Assembly (NCBI GenBank): GCA_024403655.1
Contig: JAKSRK010000016.1
Location: 1-40,119, forward strand
From: Saccharofermentans sp.
GTDB taxonomy: Bacteria; Bacillota; Clostridia; Saccharofermentanales; Saccharofermentanaceae
Direction of reading: 5' to 3'
Length of the DNA stretch: 40,119 nt
A model generated the notes under the pieces. That model ran no database searches. It was not told the origin of the DNA and saw nothing but the letters and a program-made list of their open reading frames with translations. Positions 18,321 through 24,809 of the stretch are shown one piece after another (position 1 is the first letter of the stretch; each line of letters opens with the position of its first letter). A program made the translations under genes and the position numbers.

Positions 18321-18421
18321 GGTCGGGTCTTGTGCAATTCGATCCCGTGAACCCTGTCAGGTCCGGAAGGAAGCAGCAGTAAGCGGACCTTCGTTTGTGC
18401 CGCAAGGGTGCCTGCCCGACT
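18321..18421 (+). ncRNA. ffs: Bacterial small signal recognition particle RNA (4.5S)
   Basis: The conserved Ffh-binding hairpin is present: CAGGTCCGGAAGGAAGCAGC with its GGAA tetraloop and asymmetric internal loop, matched downstream by GCGGACC. The stem base pairs GTCGGG (18322-18327) with CCCGAC (18415-18420). A further perfect 8-bp helix, CATCCCGT (18298-18305) with ACGGGATG (18431-18438), encloses the core and is followed by TTTTTT at 18443-18448, so the primary transcript probably spans about 18294-18448. The RNA targets nascent membrane and secreted proteins with Ffh. It precedes dnaX, a common arrangement. Confidence 0.95.
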
Positions 18422-18474
18422 GCAGTTTAGACGGGATGAGCCTTTTTTATTCCCGGAAAAAGGTCAGAAGAGAT

Positions 18475-20901
18475 ATGGAACATGTAGCGTTATACAGACA
18501 GTTCAGACCGAAGGACTTTGACGAGATAGTCGAACAGAAGGCTGCGGTCGCCACTTTGAGACAGACGGTCATTTCCAAGAGACTGGGACATGCATATCTG
18601 TTCTGCGGTCAGCGAGGCACCGGTAAGACCTCCATCGCCAGAGTATTTGCAAGGGCGATTAACTGCGAATCTCCCGTTAACGGCAATCCGTGCAACAACT
18701 GCCCTACATGTAAGGGAATTCTTGACGGAAGCCTTATGGACGTCATTGAGATTGACGCAGCATCCAACAGAAGTATCGACAACATAAGGAAGATATGTGA
18801 GGAAGTAACATATGCTCCCTCCAAGGCTCCTTATAAGGTGTATATAATAGACGAGGTTCACATGATCACCACGGATGCATTTAATGCACTCCTTAAGACA
18901 CTGGAAGAACCTCCCAAGCACGCGATATTCTTATTCGCGACAACAGAACCTCACCAGATTCCGGCTACAATCCTTTCCAGATGCCAGAGATTCGACTTCA
19001 GAAGGATTACGACGGATTCCATAGTATCAAGACTTAAGTATATCTGCGGCGAAGAAGGAATTAAGGCTGAAGACGACGCCTTAGCCCTTATCGCTTCTAT
19101 GTCTGACGGTGCCATGAGAGATGCCATCTCCATGCTCGACCAGGCGGCTTCTTCGGCAGGCGGCAGCAAGATAACTGCTGAAGCCGTGGAAGACATGACA
19201 GGATCCGTCAACAAGGAGATTCTCGCCAGAATGTCCGAAGTTCTTATCGAAGGTAAGTTCGATGACCTGCTTGTACTTACAAGACAGGTATCTGACGGCG
19301 GAAGAGATCTTATTCAGTTCACGCTGGATCTCGCCGGATATTTCAGAGATCTTCTAATAGTCCGCATGATGCCCGATCCCACTTCCCTTGTGCCTGCTTC
19401 GGCAGCAAGTCTCAAGAGAATGTATGAGATTGCATCAAGGACCAACTCTAATACACTTATCGCATTTATATCGGGTCTGTCGAAGACCGTAACAGAACTT
19501 AAGTGGTCCCCTTCTGTAAGGACTTCTTTTGAAGTTACTCTCCTTCGTATGTGCGGACGTAAGGTTAAAGCCGACGAAGTCCCTCTTGTTATTCCCGATT
19601 TTGCCAAGAAGCAGGCAGAAGCTGCAGCTAAGATTTCAGCAGGTCTTCCCGCCACAAAGGAAGAGACTCCTGCCCCTGCTCCCACAGCTTCTGTAGAAGC
19701 TGAACCCACTCCTTCTCCCGCTCCCGAAGTAAAAGAAGACACTGAGGATGAAGCAAAGGAAGAAGTTAAGGAAGAGATAAAGCCTGAGGAGAAGAAGTCA
19801 GAGGAAGAAGTAAAAGCAGAAGATTCCAAGAAAGAGGAAGCAGCTACTCCTAAGAGGTCGCCTTTCGCTGATATGACTTCTACTAAGGAAGAGAAGAAGG
19901 AAGATATTCTTAAAGATCTTCCCCCTATAGCAAGAAGCGCTGAGAAGACAGAAGACAGCAAGGCTTCTTCTGATTCAGATCCTCTGGCAGCAATAAGGGC
20001 AAGGCTTGATTTTATGAAGAATTCCAAGCCTTCCGAGGAGAAGTCTGAGACACCTTTGTTCTCCGCTTCTGAAGCCAAGGAAGAAGAGAAGAAAGAGGAG
20101 TCTTCCAAAGAAGACAGTTCGGCCAAGGAAGATATTGCCGTTCAGGATGAGTCCGTTTCTTCAGAAGAACCCGTAGCTCCCCCCGCTCCTTCTGAGCCGG
20201 TTGATCCGGAAGACCTTCCTATGGAAAATCAGGTCGATATCTTTAATATCCCTTCGGAAGAAGACGTTCCTGCGCCTGCTTCTGAGCCTGAAGCTGCTCC
20301 CGCACCGGCTCCTGCCGAAGAGAAGAAGGATAATAACCTTAATATATTCGCGGATTTGTCTTCGTCTTTCCTTGATGACGTCAATATAGAGCCTAAGGAG
20401 AATACGGAGCCGGACGAGGATATCTACGCTCCTACGGGAAGAATGGGAGAGACAAAGAAAACCAAGCTTACGGCAATGGTCGAGACTACTCCTATCGCAG
20501 TAACAAAGGCTTCAGAGCAGACTGCTGATGTCGACGCGATGTGGAATGCGATTATTGAGAGAGTCTCAGGCAACGACTTCCTTTTATACCAGCTTTTAAA
20601 TCAGGCTGAGCTTAAGATGAACGAGGATAAGGCATATATTGTCTTCCAGGATTCCGACGCATCTTTAATTGATACGATAAGGAAAGAGCCTAAGTTCAAG
20701 AGGGTCTCATCTGACATAAAGCAGGCTTTTGAAGGTATTAACAAGGTCTTCTTAAGCACATTAAGGCAGTACTATAACGCGGTAAACGGCGCTGCTCCCT
20801 CAGCTCCTTCGGAGAGCACGGCTGCAAGCAAGGCGGAAGAGTTCCTTAACAGGAGCAGTCAGGCCGGAATAGAGACCGAAATACATTTTGGCGACAATTA
20901 A
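18475..20901 (+). CDS. dnaX: DNA polymerase III subunits gamma/tau
   Basis: 808 residues. The N-terminal AAA+ clamp-loader part is complete: Walker A GQRGTGKTS near residue 45, the zinc module (C..NPCNNCPTC), Walker B VYIIDEVHM, sensor 1 region FATTEPH and the arginine finger in ILSRCQRF. Domain III follows to about residue 370. Residues about 390-670 are a Pro/Ala/Glu/Lys-rich acidic linker, and the last 130 or so form a tau-type C-terminal domain. I chose ATG 18475; the longer frame would run through the SRP RNA. It heads the conserved cluster dnaX-ybaB-recR. Confidence 0.95.
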   Translation: MEHVALYRQFRPKDFDEIVEQKAAVATLRQTVISKRLGHAYLFCGQRGTGKTSIARVFARAINCESPVNGNPCNNCPTCKGILDGSLMDVIEIDAASNRSIDNIRKICEEVTYAPSKAPYKVYIIDEVHMITTDAFNALLKTLEEPPKHAIFLFATTEPHQIPATILSRCQRFDFRRITTDSIVSRLKYICGEEGIKAEDDALALIASMSDGAMRDAISMLDQAASSAGGSKITAEAVEDMTGSVNKEILARMSEVLIEGKFDDLLVLTRQVSDGGRDLIQFTLDLAGYFRDLLIVRMMPDPTSLVPASAASLKRMYEIASRTNSNTLIAFISGLSKTVTELKWSPSVRTSFEVTLLRMCGRKVKADEVPLVIPDFAKKQAEAAAKISAGLPATKEETPAPAPTASVEAEPTPSPAPEVKEDTEDEAKEEVKEEIKPEEKKSEEEVKAEDSKKEEAATPKRSPFADMTSTKEEKKEDILKDLPPIARSAEKTEDSKASSDSDPLAAIRARLDFMKNSKPSEEKSETPLFSASEAKEEEKKEESSKEDSSAKEDIAVQDESVSSEEPVAPPAPSEPVDPEDLPMENQVDIFNIPSEEDVPAPASEPEAAPAPAPAEEKKDNNLNIFADLSSSFLDDVNIEPKENTEPDEDIYAPTGRMGETKKTKLTAMVETTPIAVTKASEQTADVDAMWNAIIERVSGNDFLLYQLLNQAELKMNEDKAYIVFQDSDASLIDTIRKEPKFKRVSSDIKQAFEGINKVFLSTLRQYYNAVNGAAPSAPSESTAASKAEEFLNRSSQAGIETEIHFGDN

Positions 20902-20917
20902 CGTTAACTGATATAAT
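20888..20917 (+). promoter_or_regulatory. Possible internal promoter before ybaB
   Basis: TTGGCG (20888-20893), an 18-bp spacer and a perfect TATAAT (20912-20917) span the end of dnaX and the 61-bp gap. This may drive ybaB-recR-rqcP separately. Confidence 0.45.
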
Positions 20918-20962
20918 ATAAAAGCTTTTTAAAAACGAATTTAAATATTGGAGGATATCAAA

Positions 20963-21301
20963 ATGGCAAAAGGATTCAGAGGAATGCCCGGCGGAATGGG
21001 CAATATGGGTAACCTTATGGCACAGGCTCAGAAGATGCAAAGAGACATCGAAGTAGCTCAGGCTGAGCTTAAGCTTCTCAGAATAGAAGGAACAGCAGGC
21101 GGCGGACAGGTTAAGCTTACATTAGGCGGCGACCGTCTTATCTACGGTCTTGAGATTGGCAAGGAAGTTATCGATCCCGAAGATCCCGAGATGCTCTCAG
21201 ATCTTATTATCGCAGCATTCAACCAGGCAAGCTCAGAGCTTGAGAAGACTTCTTCCGAGAAGCTCGAGAAGATCACAGGCGGAGTAAAGCTTCCTTTCTG
21301 A
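20963..21301 (+). CDS. YbaB/EbfC nucleoid-associated protein
   Basis: 112 residues. A glycine/methionine-rich N-terminus (FRGMPGGMGNMGNLM) precedes the family helix AQKMQRDIEVAQAEL and the GTAGGGQVKLTLGG strand region. Dimeric proteins of this family bind DNA and are nearly always encoded between dnaX and recR, as here. ATG 20963 has GGAGG well placed; an ATG at 20948 precedes that site and is unlikely. The next gene starts 1 bp after the stop. Confidence 0.94.
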   Translation: MAKGFRGMPGGMGNMGNLMAQAQKMQRDIEVAQAELKLLRIEGTAGGGQVKLTLGGDRLIYGLEIGKEVIDPEDPEMLSDLIIAAFNQASSELEKTSSEKLEKITGGVKLPF

Positions 21302-21302
21302 T

Positions 21303-21911
21303 ATGGCGCGATACTCACCTTCAGTTCAAAACCTGATATCTAAGCTCGGAAGTCTTCCGGGCATTGGCGGAAAGTCAGCTCAAAGGCTGGCTTTTCACAT
21401 TCTGTCAATGTCTAAGGACGATGCGGAGGGGCTCGCAGAAGCCATCTTGGAGGCACGTAAGCTCACAGTAAGATGCTCGGAGTGTCAGAATTTTACAGAC
21501 TCTGACCCCTGCCCTATCTGCTCGGATCCCACAAGGGACAAGTCTACCATCTGCGTGGTGGAATCTCCCAGGGACGTATCGACCTTCGAGAGAATGCACG
21601 AATATAAGGGCTTATACCATGTTCTTCACGGCGTATATAACCCAGTATCAGGCAAGAATATGAATGACATCACCTTAAGCCAGCTTTTTGACAGGCTCAG
21701 CAAGCACCCCGAGATAAAGGAAGTCATTATGGCGACCAACCAGACTGCGGAAGGTAATGCTACAGCCCTTTATGTCTCAAGGCTCCTTGCCCCTTCGGGC
21801 ATCAAGGTGACCCGTCTGGCGTCAGGTCTTCCCATGGGTTCGGATATCGAATTCACGGATGATCTCACGCTTGCAAGCGCACTTAAAGGAAGAGTGAATA
21901 TTACAACATGA
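21303..21911 (+). CDS. recR: Recombination mediator RecR
   Basis: 202 residues, usual length. Helix-hairpin-helix LGSLPGIGGKSAQRLAFH at the N-terminus, a zinc finger CSECQNF...PCPICSDPTRD near residues 57-75, and a Toprim domain (ICVVESPRDVSTFE ... HVLHGVYNP). It acts with RecO/RecF to load RecA at gaps. It overlaps the S4-domain gene by 4 bp (ATGA). Confidence 0.97.
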   Translation: MARYSPSVQNLISKLGSLPGIGGKSAQRLAFHILSMSKDDAEGLAEAILEARKLTVRCSECQNFTDSDPCPICSDPTRDKSTICVVESPRDVSTFERMHEYKGLYHVLHGVYNPVSGKNMNDITLSQLFDRLSKHPEIKEVIMATNQTAEGNATALYVSRLLAPSGIKVTRLASGLPMGSDIEFTDDLTLASALKGRVNITT

Positions 21912-22156
21912 GACTAGATAAATTTCTTAAAGTCTCCCGCATAATTAAGAGAAGGACCGTCGCCAACGACGTCTGTTCTCTCGGAAGAGTTACGGTTAAC
22001 GGCAAGGAATCCAAGCCCGGCGTAAAGCTCAAAGTGGGAGATATTGTTACGATTCAGTTCGGTAACGGCAACGTCAGCTTCAGAGTATTAAAGCTCGAGA
22101 ACACAGTAAAGAAGGACGATGCCGCATCTATGTACGAGATTCTGGAGGATGCCTGA
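21908..22156 (+). CDS. rqcP: S4-domain RNA-binding protein RqcP (YabO-like)
   Basis: 82 residues, almost entirely one S4 domain: MRLDKFLKVSRIIKRRTVAND followed by GRVTVNGKESKPGVKLKVGD. In Bacillus RqcP assists RqcH in alanine tailing during ribosome quality control. Here it is coupled to recR by a 4-bp overlap and followed by a divIC-like gene, matching the yabO-divIC neighbourhood of Firmicutes. Symbol assigned by size and context. Confidence 0.88.
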   Translation: MRLDKFLKVSRIIKRRTVANDVCSLGRVTVNGKESKPGVKLKVGDIVTIQFGNGNVSFRVLKLENTVKKDDAASMYEILEDA

Positions 22157-22172
22157 TATGGCATCCTCTTTT
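22146..22172 (+). terminator. Terminator hairpin overlapping the rqcP stop codon
   Basis: AGGATGCC (22146-22153), loop TGATAT, GGCATCCT (22160-22167), then CTTTTCC. The rqcP TGA stop lies in the loop. The T-tract is modest, so termination may be partial. Confidence 0.55.
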
Positions 22173-22270
22173 CCATTATTACAGTATCGTTAAAAAGCCC
22201 CCTGGGGCATCGCATAAAGCTCCCCTTAACGCTAAAATATACTTGTAAAAAGCTTCGAAAGGGATAGCGC

Positions 22271-22570
22271 GTGAAAAAGAAAGTACACAACACAACATTT
22301 TCTTTTGTTATGACGGTAGTCTGCATTGCCTTCGTGGTAGTTGCAGTTCTCTGCGCGACGAGGCTTTATGACGTACAGCAAAGAAGAGAGCGCCTCCTGC
22401 AGGAATCCCGCCAGCTTAATGCACAGAAGCAGGCTCTTCTTGATCAGAACGATGCCCTTCAGGCTCAGAGTGCTCACTCCGGTGATGAGATTTACATCGA
22501 GAAGGTCGCAAGAGACCAGCTCGACATGGTATATCCCGGCGAGATTATATTCAGAGTATCAGGCGAATAA
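22271..22570 (+). CDS. Septum formation initiator family protein (DivIC/FtsB-like)
   Basis: 99 residues with a short cytosolic N-terminus (KKKVHNTTFS), one TM helix at about 12-34 (VMTVVCIAFVVVAVLCA), a coiled coil rich in Q/L/E (residues about 37-70), and the conserved end YIEKVARDQLDMVYPGE typical of FtsB/DivIC. It forms part of the divisome with FtsL/DivIB. The start is GTG 22271 with AAAGGG upstream. Its stop abuts the stop of the convergent gene with no spacer. Confidence 0.9.
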   Translation: MKKKVHNTTFSFVMTVVCIAFVVVAVLCATRLYDVQQRRERLLQESRQLNAQKQALLDQNDALQAQSAHSGDEIYIEKVARDQLDMVYPGEIIFRVSGE

Positions 22571-22831
22571 TCAGTCGACCCACTTTATCTGGAAGCGGTC
22601 GAACTTCACTTTCTCATTAAACTGTTCAGCGAAGAAAAGCGTTTGGTGAAACGCTGCAAATTCGTGCGTATTATTCTTCATCCATAAAGGAATTGGTATA
22701 TCAAGCTCTCTGCAAAGCATTACGAGAGCTTCTTCAAGCTGCATCGAGAAGGCTGCATCCTCATTCGTGTGCTCCACTTCTGTGATGCTCAAAAGACGAT
22801 TCGCCTTATATGTCCTGCCCTCTAATCTCAT
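22571..22831 (-). CDS. Small conserved protein of unknown function
   Basis: 86 residues, probably cytosolic, with no signal peptide or membrane segment. Sequence features: a charged N-terminus (RLEGRTYKANRLL), a helix EEALVMLCRELDIPIPLWM, and a C-terminal AAFHQTLFFAEQFNEKVKFDRFQIKW. I recall similar small proteins in many Clostridia, but no function is assigned. AGGAGG lies 10 bases upstream of the ATG, supporting expression. It converges with the divIC-like gene, stops abutting, and is preceded by a tiny ORF that also has a good ribosome-binding site. Confidence 0.75.
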   Translation of the reverse strand: MRLEGRTYKANRLLSITEVEHTNEDAAFSMQLEEALVMLCRELDIPIPLWMKNNTHEFAAFHQTLFFAEQFNEKVKFDRFQIKWVD

Positions 22832-22855
22832 GCCTCAATTCCTCCTTTTCTTTGC

Positions 22856-22939
22856 CTATATTTTGCCCTTTTTGAAGGCCTGTGTAAACCGCCAAGGTGA
22901 TAAGATATAGATGTTCAAAGTAATTGTTCCTAACTTCAT
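22856..22939 (-). CDS. Candidate 27-residue short ORF (leader or small protein)
   Basis: ATG at 22939 preceded by AAAGGAGG with 6-base spacing, encoding MKLGTITLNIYILSPW and then RFTQAFKKGKI before TAG. It ends 24 bp before the start of the 86-residue gene, so it may be a leader peptide or a genuine small basic protein with a short hydrophobic segment. There is no homology that I recognise; the evidence is the ribosome-binding site and position only. Confidence 0.4.
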   Translation of the reverse strand: MKLGTITLNIYILSPWRFTQAFKKGKI

Positions 22940-22951
22940 AACACCCTCCTT

Positions 22952-22983
22952 TAGACACTGACATTACCCCTCGTCAGTGTCTA
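22952..22983. repeat. Perfect 11-bp inverted repeat in a divergent promoter region
   Basis: TAGACACTGAC (22952-22962), a 10-bp loop, and GTCAGTGTCTA (22973-22983). It overlaps the expected -35 position of the metzincin promoter and lies directly before the short-ORF ribosome-binding site on the other strand. It could be an operator or an mRNA hairpin. Confidence 0.8.
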
Positions 22984-22999
22984 TTTAATGCGTTATAAT
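22971..22999 (+). promoter_or_regulatory. Promoter of the metzincin gene, predicting leaderless mRNA
   Basis: A perfect TATAAT (22994-22999) ends 7 bp before the ATG at 23007; TCGTCA (22971-22976, 4 of 6 matches) sits 17 bp upstream as a weak -35. Transcription would start at or next to the A of the ATG. Confidence 0.6.
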
Positions 23000-23006
23000 C
23001 CTTACT

Positions 23007-23777
23007 ATGTTTTATAAGCTTAAGCCATATACGTCCGATAAGACTTTTGCCATATCCTACAAGGAACCTCTTAAGGTACCTGTCAGGATAAATGTCTCCA
23101 AGGACACCATATATATGACGGTTCATGTTGAGTTCGACCCATTCTTCCTCGAACCCATAGACAGGACTGACAGTAAAGACGCACTGCTTAAGAGCAAGCC
23201 CGAAGGCTACAGCCTTGCGGACGCCTTCGTAGAAGGAATCAGGAATCAGTGGGCCAAGACCTATGTTTTTGAAGGCAGCAGCAAGCCTGTCGTCGTTAAG
23301 ATGAATATTATCCGCAAAGATGACAAGGATGCCGAATACGATTCTGCCCAGCGCTTCTTTAAGGTCCGCCATACGAATATGTCTTCTACTTCTTTTGTCA
23401 CAAGTCCTGTCTGGCGAATGGGCTGGGGATTTCTTATTACAGGCTGCCCGGAAGCAGCCATGATTAACTGGTCACTTAAAAATCCCGGAACGATCAATAT
23501 GAATTCCTATTCCAGAATATCCGTCTTCCAGAGTGTCTCTGCTCATGAGTTCGGTCATGTGCTCGGCATAGGAGATGCATACGGAGCTCACTACAGATGT
23601 TTCTTCGAAGCTCCCGGAACGGAAGATTACATGATGAACAGCAACAGATGCGTAAATCCCAGAGAACTTGAGATGGTTCTGCGTGCCCACGAGACAGGCA
23701 GAATGCAGTACTTTCCCTATAGAGTTTCCATACCGAGATTCTTCAAAAATGTCTTCGGCTCTGTTAATAAAGAATAA
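23007..23777 (+). CDS. Metzincin-type zinc metalloprotease, apparently cytosolic
   Basis: 256 residues. Zinc motif HEFGHVLGIGD (H180, E181, H184, D190) fits HExxHxxGxxD, the form with Asp as third ligand seen in snapalysin-like (M7) metzincins. A methionine-turn candidate, DYMMNSN, follows about 25 residues later. No signal peptide, pro-domain or membrane segment is seen; the N-terminal 150 residues (from FYKLKPYTSDKTFAISY) are unrecognised. The substrate is unknown. No ribosome-binding site precedes the ATG, and a promoter -10 lies almost against it (see the promoter entry). It has no partner on its strand; divergent from the small unknown genes. Confidence 0.72.
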   Translation: MFYKLKPYTSDKTFAISYKEPLKVPVRINVSKDTIYMTVHVEFDPFFLEPIDRTDSKDALLKSKPEGYSLADAFVEGIRNQWAKTYVFEGSSKPVVVKMNIIRKDDKDAEYDSAQRFFKVRHTNMSSTSFVTSPVWRMGWGFLITGCPEAAMINWSLKNPGTINMNSYSRISVFQSVSAHEFGHVLGIGDAYGAHYRCFFEAPGTEDYMMNSNRCVNPRELEMVLRAHETGRMQYFPYRVSIPRFFKNVFGSVNKE

Positions 23778-23826
23778 ATCAATTAATTAATAAATTGTAA
23801 ACTGTCGTCAGACTGCACTATTCGTG

Positions 23827-23855
23827 TTGAAAATAGCTCTTTGAAATTGTAAAAT
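23827..23855 (+). promoter_or_regulatory. Promoter of the zinc-ribbon/HD gene
   Basis: TTGAAA (23827-23832), a 17-bp spacer and TAAAAT (23850-23855) lie in the AT-rich gap before the gene. Confidence 0.7.
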
Positions 23856-23901
23856 ATCTCTATCAAATCAACAAAATACTAATGATTAGGAGGTCAATTT
23901 C

Positions 23902-24732
23902 ATGAAGAAGTGTCCAGATTGTGGAATGACCATTGCGAACCAGGCCATCAGATGTCCCAAGTGTAAGTTCAATTTTGCAGAGTCCGAAGATGCAGGTGCT
24001 GCTGAGGCAGTTCCCGCTGCAGCAGCCGCAGTATCAGCAGCAGCTACAGGTGCTTCGATCAATCCTTCTGCAGGCATCATGCCCATGGTTGACGTAACAA
24101 AGGATAACGTAGACGAGCTTTACGCACAGCTTAAGGCAGCTGTTGTAAAGAGAAAGACAGAATTCGATCATTTCATCGATTTCCTTGAGAACAGAACTTC
24201 TTGGCTTACTGCTCCTGCAGATACAGAGGGTGCTCTCGCATGTGAAAAGGGACTTCTTATCAGAAGTGTTGCTGTTACAAAGCAGCTTCTCAGAATTAAA
24301 GATACTATTATGCCTCAGCTTGACGAAGAGTCCGCTATCATCATCGGTCTTTTCCACGATGTAGGCAAGGTTGGCGTTGAGGGTAAGCCTTACTTCCTCG
24401 TAGAAGAGCACCTCTCATCATCATCTTCTGCTCTTGGTCTTTCCTTCAGCAGCAGAATCTCAACACCCGGTACATCTTCTTCCAATACCTACTCCATCAA
24501 CCCCAAGCTGGTTGGCATGGATGTCGGAGTAAGAAGCCTCTACCTCGTATCACAGTACATGCTCGTTTCTGAGGATGAAGCACAGGCAATCAGCTATGCT
24601 GACAAGCGTTGTTCCGTATCCGGAGCTCTTTCTCCTTATACACTCACACTTGGTACAGCTATTGACCTTCAGAAGAACATCTACGAGAACAAGGATACGA
24701 TTGACAGCTACAGTTTCACTGTAATTAAGTAA
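23902..24732 (+). CDS. Zinc-ribbon protein with degenerate HD domain
   Basis: 276 residues. The N-terminal zinc ribbon has two pairs of cysteines (KKCPDCGM ... RCPKCKFNF), followed by an Ala-rich linker (residues about 32-55). Residues about 100-270 resemble the HD-hydrolase layout: LLIRSVAVTKQLL, GLFHDVGKVG (H152, D153), VRSLYLVSQYM then SEDEAQAI, and a late AIDLQKN. Several usual metal-ligand His positions appear replaced (for example R in LLIRS), so hydrolase activity is doubtful. AGGAGG precedes the ATG and codon use suggests good expression. It is monocistronic, with its own promoter and terminator. Confidence 0.7.
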   Translation: MKKCPDCGMTIANQAIRCPKCKFNFAESEDAGAAEAVPAAAAAVSAAATGASINPSAGIMPMVDVTKDNVDELYAQLKAAVVKRKTEFDHFIDFLENRTSWLTAPADTEGALACEKGLLIRSVAVTKQLLRIKDTIMPQLDEESAIIIGLFHDVGKVGVEGKPYFLVEEHLSSSSSALGLSFSSRISTPGTSSSNTYSINPKLVGMDVGVRSLYLVSQYMLVSEDEAQAISYADKRCSVSGALSPYTLTLGTAIDLQKNIYENKDTIDSYSFTVIK

Positions 24733-24766
24733 AATTTTATTTCTATCTTTATACTCCATTTCTTTT

Positions 24767-24796
24767 CCCCGCTCCTTTTAAAGGGGCGGGGTTTCT
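24767..24796 (+). terminator. Rho-independent terminator after the HD gene
   Basis: CCCCGCTCCTT pairs with AAGGGGCGGGG (one T-G pair), followed by TTTCTT. Confidence 0.85.
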
Positions 24797-24809
24797 TATA
24801 TGAGAACTT

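Noticed and set aside
18313-18474. Longer dnaX N-terminus starting at 18313
   Set aside because: The extra 54 codons lie across the SRP RNA core and do not resemble DnaX; the family start (EHVALYRQFRP) follows ATG 18475.
19314-20126. 270-codon minus-strand frame inside dnaX
   Set aside because: It is the complement of the low-complexity acidic linker of dnaX (Ser-rich mirror sequence), with no ribosome-binding site or motif.
22189-22236. GCCCC/GGGGC and CGTTAA/TTAACG pairings before divIC
   Set aside because: The inner loop is only 2 nt and there is no T-tract; too weak to call a terminator or regulatory RNA.
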